This document shows, one piece after another, positions 15,965 to 24,523 of a stretch of 64,000 nt of DNA. Where the stretch lies: the NCBI GenBank assembly GCA_031409955.1, contig JANNYF010000088.1:62001-126000 (forward strand), given 5' to 3'. The first letter of the stretch is position 1. Each line of letters opens with the position of its first letter. A program made the position numbers and the translations under genes. The notes under the pieces are model-generated. The model worked only from the letters and a program-made list of their open reading frames with translations, did not search any database and was not told where the DNA came from. The DNA comes from JAFDVL01 sp031409955 (GTDB lineage Bacteria > Acidobacteriota > Blastocatellia > RBC074).

Positions 15965-18109
15965 ATGAGCTATCAAAATTTCAATCTGCCTGCGCGTATT
16001 GGGCGTTTAGGCGAACTGGCTTACAACGTCTGGTGGAGCTGGAACCCGGACGCCAGCGCGTTGTTTCAATATCTCGACAAAACGCTGTGGGCGTTAACCC
16101 AAAACAATCCGGTAAAATTGCTCCGGCAAATTGCTCCGGCAAAGCTTGAAGCGGCAGCGGCTGATCCGGCATTTCTGCGCCGTTATGATGGCGTACTGCT
16201 GTCTTTCGAGCGCGCACTTTCGAGCCAGGGCGATTGGTTCCCCGAAACCTATCCGCACCTAAAAGACCGCACCATCGCGTACTTCTCTGCCGAGTTCGGC
16301 GTTCACAATTCGTTGCCGATTTATTCGGGCGGCCTCGGCATTTTGGCAGGCGATCACAGCAAGGAAGCAAGCGATCTGGGCTTGCCATTTGTGGGGATCG
16401 GCTTTGTCTATCCCGAAGGCTATTTCCAGCAAAAGATTTCTGCCGCCGGGCAACAGGAAGCACATTACCTGCAACTGGATTATTCGATGGCTCCCTTGGA
16501 ATCGGTGTTCACAAAAGACACTGGCAGTCCGCTCAAATTCAATCTCGGCGGGCGCGACATTTACGTCGCCGTGTGGCGCGTGCGATTGGGGTCAGGTTCG
16601 TTGGTGTTGATGAATGCGGACGTCGAAGAAAATCAACCGTGGGATCGAGAACTCTCCTCGCGGCTGTACGGCGGCAATCGGGAAACACGGTTGATGCAGG
16701 AAATGTTGCTGGGCATTGGCGGCGTGCGCATGTTGCGGGCGTTGCATCTGAACCCCGCCGTGTATCACGCGAACGAAGGCCACGCCGCGTTTCTGTTGCT
16801 CGAACGCATTCGGGAGTTTGTCGAAGCGGGCAGCTCCTTTGATGAGGCCGTCGAGCAAGTGCGCGCGACCAGCATTTTCACGACGCACACGCCTGTCCCG
16901 GCGGGACACGATACGTTCCATTTCAGTCTGATCGAAAAACATTTCGCGGGTTATTGGGATCAACTCGGCATCACGCGCGAGCATTTCCTTTCGCTCGGCG
17001 CGCATCACGATCATTTCGGTGGCGGCACGAATTTCAATATGACCGCGCTCGCCCTTCGCTTGACCGGACAATACAACGGCGTCAGCAAACTCAACGGCGA
17101 AGTGTCGCGCAAAATGTGGCAGCCGATGTGGCCGGAAAAGACTGCCGCAGAAGTGCCGATCACGTCTGTCACCAACGGCGTTCACGTGCCGACGTGGCTC
17201 GCGCCGGAACTGAGCAAGCTGTATTCAAAATATCTCGGTCAGGATTGGTTGCGGCATCACGATGAGCCGAAGTTTTGGGAACGAATCCACGAAATCCCGG
17301 ATGAGGATTTATGGAGTTTGCATCAACGTTTGCGCGCCAAACTGATGAGCTTCATGCGCGAGCGGGCGCGGCACAAATGGATGACTGAAGGCACGGGCGC
17401 AACGCACGCACTGGCATCGGGAACGCTCTTCGATCCTGAAGCGTTGACGATTGGGTTTGCGCGTCGCTTTGCCACGTACAAACGCGCGCTGCTGGTCTTC
17501 CGCGATATGGCACGATTGAAAAATATCCTGCAAGATTCGTGGCGTCCTGTGCAGATTGTTTTTGCGGGCAAAGCGCATCCCGACGACGCGCCGGGTCGCG
17601 GCCTGATTCACAACATCTACGAAATCGCACGCGAAGCTGGGATGGGCGGACACATCGCCTTCGTCGAAGATTACGACATTCTGCTCGCCAAACATTTGTA
17701 TCACGGCGTAGACGTGTGGATGAACAATCCGCGTCCGCCGCTCGAAGCCAGCGGCACGAGTGGGATGAAAGCCGCCTTGAACGGCGCACCGAATTTCAGC
17801 GTGCGTGATGGTTGGTGGTACGAAGGCTATCACGGCACAAATGGCTGGGTGATTGGCACTGACCCGATGGCAGAAATCGGCGATGAAGAACGAGATACCG
17901 CCGATGCGGAATCGCTCTACAGCACGCTCGAAAAAGAAGTCGTGCCATTGTTTTATGACCGCGATTCCGACGGCGTGCCGCGCGGTTGGGTGCAGGTCAT
18001 GAAAGAAGCGATTAAGTACGGCGCACCTGCGTTCAGCGCCCGTCGCATGGTCAAAGAATATGCCGAGCGAATGTATTTGCCCGCGATGAAAGCGGCGGAA
18101 AAGAAATAG
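15965..18109 (+). CDS. glgP: Alpha-glucan (maltodextrin/glycogen) phosphorylase, GT35
   Basis: A 714-residue phosphorylase releasing glucose-1-phosphate from alpha-1,4-glucans, of the short GT35 form lacking the allosteric N-terminal extension. Landmarks: LAYNVWWSWNPDASALF at the N-terminus, AYFSAEFGVHNSLPIYSGGLGILAGDH, VYHANEGHAAFLLLERI, FTTHTPVPAGHD, VTNGVHVPTW, GFARRFATYKRA and the PLP-lysine segment ASGTSGMKAALNGAPNFSV. The ATG at 15965 (MSYQNF) is chosen because family similarity begins there and AGGAAAG lies upstream; an earlier in-frame ATG at 15902 would add an unrelated 21 residues. It converges with the RNB gene, with only 4 bp between stop codons. Confidence 0.95.
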   Translation: MSYQNFNLPARIGRLGELAYNVWWSWNPDASALFQYLDKTLWALTQNNPVKLLRQIAPAKLEAAAADPAFLRRYDGVLLSFERALSSQGDWFPETYPHLKDRTIAYFSAEFGVHNSLPIYSGGLGILAGDHSKEASDLGLPFVGIGFVYPEGYFQQKISAAGQQEAHYLQLDYSMAPLESVFTKDTGSPLKFNLGGRDIYVAVWRVRLGSGSLVLMNADVEENQPWDRELSSRLYGGNRETRLMQEMLLGIGGVRMLRALHLNPAVYHANEGHAAFLLLERIREFVEAGSSFDEAVEQVRATSIFTTHTPVPAGHDTFHFSLIEKHFAGYWDQLGITREHFLSLGAHHDHFGGGTNFNMTALALRLTGQYNGVSKLNGEVSRKMWQPMWPEKTAAEVPITSVTNGVHVPTWLAPELSKLYSKYLGQDWLRHHDEPKFWERIHEIPDEDLWSLHQRLRAKLMSFMRERARHKWMTEGTGATHALASGTLFDPEALTIGFARRFATYKRALLVFRDMARLKNILQDSWRPVQIVFAGKAHPDDAPGRGLIHNIYEIAREAGMGGHIAFVEDYDILLAKHLYHGVDVWMNNPRPPLEASGTSGMKAALNGAPNFSVRDGWWYEGYHGTNGWVIGTDPMAEIGDEERDTADAESLYSTLEKEVVPLFYDRDSDGVPRGWVQVMKEAIKYGAPAFSARRMVKEYAERMYLPAMKAAEKK

Positions 18110-18113
18110 TCGT

Positions 18114-19613
18114 TCAGGCTAGAGAAAAGCTCAGGCTTCTGGCTTTCGGATTCGCCGCCTCAAGCCTGAGCGATACATGTTGTCCCAAAGTAATTCGCGT
18201 GCCTGCGAGTTCCAGTGTTGCGCCATCATTCGAGAGTGAAACGTCATCACGTTGAGAACTCCACACCGCCGCCGGAATCAATGTGCGAAGCGGCGGATCA
18301 GTAATTTGCACGGTCGCGCCTTCCTGCCGCAAGCCAATCACCATTGCCGCAAAAACTTCGCCCACACGATCTTGCATCAGCCGCGCTTCCGCAAAATCCA
18401 GGATGGCGCTTTCCAGTTGGCGCGATAAACGATCCGCGTTACTCATCACGGGCGGAAGCCGATGCAGCGTTGCGATCAACTCTTGCGGCGCAGTGTTTCC
18501 ACGCGCCAGCTCCACCAACAAATCCAGCACATAGCGGTCTGCCAATCGTCGCAGCGGCGCGGTCACGTGCGCGTACAACGCCGCAATCGCCGAATGTCGC
18601 GCGTTGCCTTCACCCTCAAACGCAATGTAACGCGCACCACCTGTCACGCGTGCCGCCTGCTGCAACATCACCGCGTGCAGCGGCTGTTTTGGATCAAGGC
18701 TGCGGACAAATTCGTCGTACTGCATTTCATCAGGCCAATGGATTTGCAGCGCCCGTGCCGTGAGCCGCAGCATCTGCACGCGTTCGGGGCGCGGCGGGTC
18801 AAGCGCGCGCAATAATCCGACACCATGCTGGATCATCAATTGCGCTGCCGCCATGCCGGTCATCAACGAAATCTGCGCGTTCCATCCTTCGACTTCGCTG
18901 GATTCTTCAAAAGCCAGCCGATAGCCGTGCAGTGCCGTTGACCAGCGCTCGACCTGTTGCGCCGGGATGCGCAAACTGACCCCCCCGCGCTCGGCTTCGA
19001 GCTGTTCGCGCCTACGTCCGATTTCTTCGAGCAGCGTCAATGCGCCTGACCATTCGTACCCGGCGAGCGCGCCGCTGTCGGGCGTGTTTCGCTCGCTATC
19101 CAGATGCGCACTGACATCGGGATAGGCCAGCTTGGCGCGGCTGCGAATTGTCGCGCGTGTGATGGTGCAGGATTCAACTTCAGCCCGCGCATTGAGCGCA
19201 AAAGAAAACACGATGGCCGGGCGCACAACATCGGGCAACAAACTGGCAGCGTTCTCGCTCAAGCGCGGCGGATACAGCGGCGTTTTCAGATCAGGACTGT
19301 AGAGCGTCAACCCGCGTTGCCACGCTTCCTGCTCAATCGCACCGCCGCGCGCGACGAAGAAGCCAACATCCGCAATCGCATACTTGACCACGTAGCCAGC
19401 GCCCTGCCGCGCGGCAAAAAACGCCTGATCCAAATCGCGGCTCGGCGGCGGATCAATGGTGATGAAAGGAACCTCTTGCAGGTTGAGAAGCGCGGCAGGA
19501 TCGCGCGCCGTGGCAGCCTCCGCGTCCGCCAGAACAGCGGGCGCGAACTCCGACGGGATTTTCAACGTGTCACGAATTTGCTGAAATTCAGGAAAAGAAG
19601 TTGCGTCAATCAT
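18114..19613 (-). CDS. RNB-domain exoribonuclease (RNase II/R family)
   Basis: A 499-residue protein dominated by an RNB catalytic domain. The acidic active-site cluster is seen in TIDPPPSRDLDQAFFA, followed by YAIADVGFFVARGG, LYPPRLSENAASLLPDVVRPAIVF, the RAKLAY segment, and ARYIAFEGEGNARHSAIAALYAHVTAPLRRLADRYV. It degrades RNA 3' to 5'. No cold-shock domains are evident before the RNB domain and only a short, weak beta segment after it replaces S1, so it is a compact version like those of Deinococcus and Actinobacteria. It converges on glgP. Confidence 0.93.
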   Translation of the reverse strand: MIDATSFPEFQQIRDTLKIPSEFAPAVLADAEAATARDPAALLNLQEVPFITIDPPPSRDLDQAFFAARQGAGYVVKYAIADVGFFVARGGAIEQEAWQRGLTLYSPDLKTPLYPPRLSENAASLLPDVVRPAIVFSFALNARAEVESCTITRATIRSRAKLAYPDVSAHLDSERNTPDSGALAGYEWSGALTLLEEIGRRREQLEAERGGVSLRIPAQQVERWSTALHGYRLAFEESSEVEGWNAQISLMTGMAAAQLMIQHGVGLLRALDPPRPERVQMLRLTARALQIHWPDEMQYDEFVRSLDPKQPLHAVMLQQAARVTGGARYIAFEGEGNARHSAIAALYAHVTAPLRRLADRYVLDLLVELARGNTAPQELIATLHRLPPVMSNADRLSRQLESAILDFAEARLMQDRVGEVFAAMVIGLRQEGATVQITDPPLRTLIPAAVWSSQRDDVSLSNDGATLELAGTRITLGQHVSLRLEAANPKARSLSFSLA

Positions 19614-19926
19614 AGCCGCTTGATTCTACTCGACCCTGCGATGGAATCGAATGACGCGCGGCAAAATTGAAGCGGAAAGTTTCCCACCCACAACCACAGA
19701 TTTGCGCGAAATCCCGCGAATCTGCGCGCAGAAGAGATAATTTCGGCGCGGCATACGTTTTGCAATCTGACAAAGTGGGGGAACCTGAAAAGAGCCAGTA
19801 GGGCTGGAAATCGGGGAGTTGGTGTGGCGGGTGCAGCCGCTGCACTACGGGTTCCCCTTATATTAAATCGTAGGGTTGGCAACCAAGCGGGCGAGCCGCC
19901 CGTTGTACGAATGCGAGGTATGAACA
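19614..19926. other. Intergenic region, divergent promoters, no gene
   Basis: About 310 bp between the divergent RNB and universal stress protein genes. I see no credible gene. It holds a partial palindrome related to other repeats in this window (GATTTGCGCGAAAT with GCGAATCTGCGCGC, about 19701-19735) and a short GC hairpin GCGGGCGAGCCGCCCG just before the plus-strand gene. Confidence 0.5.
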
Positions 19927-20820
19927 ATGACAGATTCCGTGAAAATCCTGATTGCGTATGATGGTTCAGACTGTGCTCAGGCGGCGTTGGACGACTTACG
20001 TTCGGCGGGATTGCCCGCCAAAGCCGATGTCAAAGTCGTCGCCGTTTTGGAAACCTGGTTCCCACCACCTTCGAGTTGGGCGTTGTTGGAAGGCGCGTCC
20101 AGAGCTAGTCAGGAATTAGACACGTTGGCTCTCGCCCAAGGAGCGGCTGTTTCGCTGCGCTCTTTGTTTCCGGGCTGGGACCTGACCGCGCAGGAAGAAA
20201 TCGGTTCGCCTGCCAGCCTCTTGCTGAAGATCGCAGATGATTGGCAGCCAGATTTATTGGTCATTGGTTCGCACGGTCGCTCCGCCGCCGGACGCCTCTT
20301 GCTGGGAAGCGTCTCGCAGAAGTTAGTTTACGAGGCACATTGCTCGGTTCGTGTTGCACGCGGACGTGTGCAAGAGCCTGATACGCCGTTGCGGATTCTT
20401 GTGGGCGTAGATGGTTCCGCAGGCGCAGAAACGGTGGTGGATGTCATTGCCCACCGAAATTGGCCGCCCAACACTGAGGTGCAATTGGTCAATGCGACGT
20501 GGGCCGCGCCGCATTTGTTCACCGAGGCGTCAGCCTCCGCCCTGATGGATTGGCTGGCAGAAGAACATGCGCGCATTGAAGCGATCCTTCAGACGTCGCA
20601 GGAAAAATTGCAAGCCGCCGGATTGAAGGTGTCCACCGTGACAAAACAGGAAGACCCAAAAACCTTGTTGTGTAATGAAGCCGAGCGCTGGGGCGCAGAC
20701 TGTATTTTTGTCGGCGCAAAAGGCGTCGGCAAGTTGGAACGGCTGTTGATTGGCAGCGTGTCCTCCGCCGTTGCTGCGCGCGCGCATTGCTCCGTTGAAG
20801 TGATTCGCCCGCCCAAGTGA
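19927..20820 (+). CDS. Tandem-domain universal stress protein (UspA family)
   Basis: A 297-residue protein with two Usp domains. Domain 1 (about 5-148) starts VKILIAYDGSDCAQAAL and has the nucleotide-binding G-2x-G-9x-G-S motif in GSHGRSAAGRLLLGSVS. Domain 2 (about 155-297) starts LRILVGVDGSAGAET and ends GAKGVGKLERLLIGSVSS. Both domains therefore look competent for ATP binding. It is close to the second double Usp gene at 22924, which shares WGADCIFVGA and the same C-terminal VEVIRP ending; the two are probably an old duplication. It is followed by a flavodoxin-like oxidoreductase 33 bp downstream, and starts a plus-strand cluster. Confidence 0.95.
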   Translation: MTDSVKILIAYDGSDCAQAALDDLRSAGLPAKADVKVVAVLETWFPPPSSWALLEGASRASQELDTLALAQGAAVSLRSLFPGWDLTAQEEIGSPASLLLKIADDWQPDLLVIGSHGRSAAGRLLLGSVSQKLVYEAHCSVRVARGRVQEPDTPLRILVGVDGSAGAETVVDVIAHRNWPPNTEVQLVNATWAAPHLFTEASASALMDWLAEEHARIEAILQTSQEKLQAAGLKVSTVTKQEDPKTLLCNEAERWGADCIFVGAKGVGKLERLLIGSVSSAVAARAHCSVEVIRPPK

Positions 20821-20853
20821 GGAAAGAAGTTCGACGCAACAAAACAACGTCCC

Positions 20854-21441
20854 ATGACAAAGCACATTGCTATCATTCAAGGCCATCCCGACTCGCACGG
20901 TCAACACTACTTGCACGCCCTCGCCAAGGCGTATGCTGAAGGTGCCAAAGAGGCGGGACACGAGGTGAAAGTTATCGCAGTCGCAAGCCTTGAATTCCCA
21001 CTGCTGCGCAGCAAAGAAGAGTTTGAGCATGGCGTGCCGCCGGAAGCGATTCAGCAGGCCCAGCAAATCTTCGATTGGGCGCAGCATCTGGTGATTTTTT
21101 ACCCGCTCTGGCTCGGCGCAATGCCTGCGATCTTGAAAGGATTTCTGGAGCAAGTGTTTCGCCCGAAGTTTCTTTCCGGCAGCGCCGAAATGGGCAAGAC
21201 CTGGCAAAAGACCTTACGGGGAAAAACCGCGCGCATCGTGGTGACAATGGGAATGCCTGCGCTCGTCTATCGTTGGTATTTCGGCGCGCATAGCCTGAAG
21301 AGCCTGGAGCGCAATATCCTCAGCTTTTGTGGCATTGGCCCGATTCAAGAAAGTCTGATCGGAATGGTTGAAGCGCCGGACAATGCCAAACGAGAGAAAT
21401 GGCTAGAGAAAATGCGCAGCTTCGGGCGGCAGGGGAAGTGA
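20854..21441 (+). CDS. Flavodoxin-fold NAD(P)H-dependent oxidoreductase
   Basis: A 195-residue cytoplasmic protein of the NAD(P)H:quinone oxidoreductase/KefF-like group. The N-terminal IAIIQGHPDSHGQHYLHALA is the FMN-phosphate loop of this fold; VIFYPLWLGAMPAILKGFLEQVF is the conserved middle motif and VVTMGMPALVYRWYFG the second flavin contact. Proteins of this family reduce quinones or nitro compounds by two electrons, or act as ancillary subunits of potassium efflux systems. The stop codon overlaps the GTG start proposed for the Nramp-like gene (GTGA), so the two are probably coupled. Confidence 0.88.
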   Translation: MTKHIAIIQGHPDSHGQHYLHALAKAYAEGAKEAGHEVKVIAVASLEFPLLRSKEEFEHGVPPEAIQQAQQIFDWAQHLVIFYPLWLGAMPAILKGFLEQVFRPKFLSGSAEMGKTWQKTLRGKTARIVVTMGMPALVYRWYFGAHSLKSLERNILSFCGIGPIQESLIGMVEAPDNAKREKWLEKMRSFGRQGK

Positions 21442-22774
21442 AAAAACCTATCGTGGCAAGCACTGTCGGCAAACAATCCGCGTCAGACGAAGTAGCGGAT
21501 GACGCGCGCGGATTGCAACCCAAACCAGTTCCCAGTGGCCACTTGCGCCGTTTCTTTGCCGAGCTTGGGCCGGGCCTGATTACTGGCGCGGCGGACGATG
21601 ATCCCTCCGGCATTTCAACCTATTCGGTCGCGGGCGCGGCCTTTGGGTTCAATCAACTCTGGACAGCAATCTTTTCTTTTCCCTTGATGGCAGCGGTGCA
21701 ATTGATGTGTGCGCGCTTGGGCATGGTGACGGGCAGAGGTTTGGCGGGTGCGATTCGCCATCGCTATCCGCGTTGGGTTTTGTGGGGAGCTTGCGCGTTG
21801 TTAGTTACGGCCAACACCGTCAACATCGCAGCGGATTTAGGCGGCATGGCGGCGGCGATGGAGATGGTGACGGGTGTGCGTGCATTTGTGTGGCAACCGT
21901 TCTTTGCCGCCTTGATTGTGGTGTTGATGATCTGGTCAAGCTATCGGCACATCGCGCGGGTTTTCAAATGGCTGACGCTGGTGTTGTTTGCTTACATCGC
22001 CGCTGCATTTCTGGCGCATCCGCCGTGGAGCGCAGTGTTGCGTGCCACGTTGATGCCGCACATGGAATGGAACGCGCAATATGTAGCGACCTTCATTGCC
22101 ATTCTCGGCACTACGATTTCGCCGTATCTATTCTTTTGGCAAGCCGCGCAGGAAGTCGAAGAAGAGCGCTCAAGGGGACGCCTCACCTTGAAGCAACGGC
22201 AAGGCGCAACCGACGCCGAGTTACACGCCGCGCGCACCGACGTGCTTTCGGGAATGGCCTTCGCAGGCATCGTGATGTACTTCATCATCCTGACGACCGG
22301 CGCAACGCTCTACGCGACAGGGCAGCGTGATATTGAAACGGCACGCCAAGCGGCGGAAGCCTTACGCCCGCTCGCAATTTGCTGTTCACCATCGGCCTGG
22401 TCGGCACAGGAATGTTAGGCGTGCCGGTGTTGGCTGGCTCGGCAGCATACGCCATAGCCGAAGCGATGCACTGGCGCGGCTCACTCAATGATCGTCCTCG
22501 CGCGGCATCGAAGTTTTATACAGTGTTGGCAATCTCCGTCATCGCGGGACTGTCGTTGGATTACTTTGGCTTCAATGCGGTACGGATGCTGTTTTGGGCT
22601 GCGGTTGTAAACGGGGTGTTAGCGCCGCCGTTGATCGTGTTGGTCGTGTTGCTCACGAGCGATAAAAAAGTAATGGGCGCACGCGTCAATCCGCTGCTGC
22701 TGAAAGTTTTGGGCTGGCTGACTGCTGCGTTGATGACCGCCGCAACCGTGGCAATGATTCTATTGTCGCTCTGA
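21438..22774 (+). pseudogene. Nramp-related divalent metal transporter, frameshifted
   Basis: Two overlapping frames together make one Nramp-family protein. The 5' frame (GTG 21438, or ATG 21399, to 22418) gives the first about 325 residues and leaves homology after EALRPLA near 22376. The 3' frame resumes with NLLFTIGLVGTGMLGVPVLAGSAAYA from 22376 to 22774 and supplies the last helices. The shift is -1, best explained by a small deletion in the loop after EALRPLA. Substrate positions are unusual: the helix-1 DPGN motif reads DDDPSGI and the helix-6 segment reads GTTISPYLFFWQ, without the metal-binding Met-Pro-His. It therefore belongs to a non-canonical subgroup whose substrate I cannot assign. 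GTG 21438 has AGGGGAA just upstream and a 4-bp overlap with the previous gene. Confidence 0.85.
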
Positions 22775-22923
22775 CGTCCCTGCGCAAAGTTTCGCAGTCA
22801 GTAGCGCAAAAACCCTCAAGACTGAACGCTACAGCAAGAATTCCGAGCCAAGCCATCTCAAAACCAGCGGCACAACGGTTGCCTTTGCTAGTGGCAGCAA
22901 TTGATTTGCAGAAAGAGGTAATT

Positions 22924-23811
22924 ATGAAAATTCTAGTTGGCTATGACGGTTCGGATTGTTCCGAGCGGATGATCTGGGATTTGAAACACGCGGGGCTACC
23001 AAAGCAGGCCGAGGTGATCGTGATGACGGTCGCGGAACATTGGCTCGCCACGCCGACCAGCTTTGGCGGTGTAGATGTGCATTTCACCGAATCGGCGGAT
23101 GAAGGAAAAAACACGCGGGCAATGGCTGCGCAAGCGCAATCGCTCCTCAGCTATCACTGCCCGGAATGGAACATCAAGACCGCAGCAATGTGGGGGACGC
23201 CGGCGTCCAAGCTGGTCGAAAAAGCCGATGACTGGCAACCGGATTTGTTGGTCGTGGGTTCGCACGGTCGCGGTGTTGTGGGCCGCTTTTTCCTGGGCAG
23301 CGTCTCGCAAAAAGTTTTGCACGAAGCGCATTGTTCTGTCCGCATTGCCCGTGGCAGCGCCGAAGCAGCGGAGACACCGGCCCGGCTTCTGATTGCGATT
23401 GACGGCTCAAGAGGAGCGATGGCAGCCGTGGACGCAGTGGTGGCGCGGCACTGGCCTGCCGAGAGTCAAGCCCGCCTCGTGAATGCGACGTGGTCAATGC
23501 CACCCATTACTGCCGGGCGGATGGTCGCCCCCATCACCGATTGGATCGCCGAGGAAAATGCGCGGATCAAAACCGCGATGGAGGCCGCGACCGCCAAATT
23601 GCAGGGCGTCGGACTTATTACCTCTTCCGTAGTGGAAGAAGAAGAACCGAAAGATTTGATCTGCAAAGAAGCCGAGCGTTGGGGCGCGGATTGCATCTTT
23701 ATCGGCGCGCGTGGCATGGGGCCGATTGAGCGCTTGCTGATCGGCAGCATTTCTTCCGGCATTGCAGCGCGCGCCGCTTGTTCTGTTGAAGTTGTGCGGC
23801 CTGCTAAATAG
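22924..23811 (+). CDS. Tandem-domain universal stress protein (UspA family), second copy
   Basis: A 295-residue double Usp protein. Domain 1 (about 1-143) begins MKILVGYDGSDCSERMI and contains GSHGRGVVGRFFLGSVSQKV; domain 2 (about 150-295) begins ARLLIAIDGSRGAMAAV and contains GARGMGPIERLLIGSISSG. ATP-binding glycines are kept in both. The start at 22924 is set by AAAGAGGTAATT before ATG and by domain similarity; an upstream in-frame ATG at 22879 adds 15 unrelated residues. It lies 149 bp after the Nramp-like gene and 14 bp before the metallothionein-like gene, inside a probable stress/metal operon. Confidence 0.94.
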   Translation: MKILVGYDGSDCSERMIWDLKHAGLPKQAEVIVMTVAEHWLATPTSFGGVDVHFTESADEGKNTRAMAAQAQSLLSYHCPEWNIKTAAMWGTPASKLVEKADDWQPDLLVVGSHGRGVVGRFFLGSVSQKVLHEAHCSVRIARGSAEAAETPARLLIAIDGSRGAMAAVDAVVARHWPAESQARLVNATWSMPPITAGRMVAPITDWIAEENARIKTAMEAATAKLQGVGLITSSVVEEEEPKDLICKEAERWGADCIFIGARGMGPIERLLIGSISSGIAARAACSVEVVRPAK

Positions 23812-23825
23812 AAAGGAGATTCGTG

Positions 23826-24212
23826 ATGTCAGAGATGACCGATAAATGTGCGCATCCGTCGTGTCATTGCCCAGCGCGAATGGATACCGAATATTGCAGC
23901 GAGTCCTGTGAACTGGCAAAAGATGAGGATGAACAGAACCTCCATAAAAAGGCCTCCGCTGAGTGGAAAAGCATTTTGCGTGCCGAGCGGAAAAGCCTGT
24001 GTTTACTGGCTGCGATGAAGGTATGCTACGGAAAACTTCACGTTGGTTGCGAGCAATTTCCCAGCTTGCGTTTCGGGTTTTGGGTTTTGGGGATCAGACT
24101 CAGTTCATCCAAATTTGCGGCTCCGCCGCCTGATGTGCGGGAGGTCTGTGACCTCCCGGCAGACTTGCGCTCTCTTCTCTTCGGGGCTACGCCCCTACCT
24201 GCTGGGGCATAG
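23826..24212 (+). CDS. Metallothionein-like small protein with repeat-derived C-terminus
   Basis: The frame gives 128 residues. The first about 30 look like the N-terminal half of a bacterial metallothionein (SmtA-like): KCAHPSCHCPARMD followed by TEYCSESC, five cysteines plus histidines arranged to bind Zn, Cd or Cu. The second Cys/His cluster expected of SmtA is missing. A charged helical segment follows, and the last about 35 residues are read from the left half of the palindromic element at 24109-24300, so the present C-terminus is probably not ancestral. AAAGGAG precedes ATG 23826. Clustered after a Usp gene and an Nramp-like gene, it fits metal stress. Confidence 0.6.
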   Translation: MSEMTDKCAHPSCHCPARMDTEYCSESCELAKDEDEQNLHKKASAEWKSILRAERKSLCLLAAMKVCYGKLHVGCEQFPSLRFGFWVLGIRLSSSKFAAPPPDVREVCDLPADLRSLLFGATPLPAGA

Positions 24213-24300
24213 CCCCAAAAAGAAAAAGAGCAATCTCCCGGAAAGGCGCAGCCTTTCCGCACATCAGGCGGCAAAGCCGCAGGAAATAAACAAAATTTGG
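24109..24300. repeat. 192-bp palindromic element made of six perfect hairpins
   Basis: The ends are inverted (CCAAATTT near 24109, AAATTTGG ending 24300; GATGTGCGG near 24132 pairs with CCGCACATC near 24257). Between them are six perfect stems, each with a 3-nt loop: 24117-24129, 24139-24157, 24183-24195, 24203-24217, 24240-24258 and 24268-24280. No coding capacity of its own. It overlaps the end of the metallothionein-like frame. The architecture suggests a folded, possibly mobile non-autonomous element or RNA structure. Confidence 0.8.
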
Positions 24301-24321
24301 AGCTACTGAGACTGCCGAGAC

Positions 24322-24415
24322 TGCCGACCACCGACCACCGACTACCGACCACCGATTTCCCGCTGTCGCATCTTCATCGCGCCCCACGCCACCGCGACCA
24401 CCGACCACGAACTGA
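24322..24415. repeat. Heptanucleotide tandem repeat tract
   Basis: At 24324-24358 the 7-nt units CCGACCA, CCGACCA, CCGACTA, CCGACCA and CCGATTT run in tandem, with degenerate copies near 24392-24407. The unit is the same family, on the opposite strand, as the tract at 2667. With the palindrome before it and about 110 bp of plain sequence after it, this fills the gap between the metallothionein-like gene and the PL11 gene. Confidence 0.7.
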
Positions 24416-24523
24416 GCGGCATCAAAATCGCCGTGGCTACGGGCGAAATCGGCTTGCCACTTTATTTTTACTTTAAGTGGCGACAGTAGCGGACTGGAAA
24501 TCTGGCAAATGGGAGCGATGGCT

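Noticed and set aside
24324..24358. Possible CRISPR array from regular repeats
   Set aside because: Repeats are 7 nt, directly tandem with no spacers and no cas genes; this is a microsatellite-like tract.
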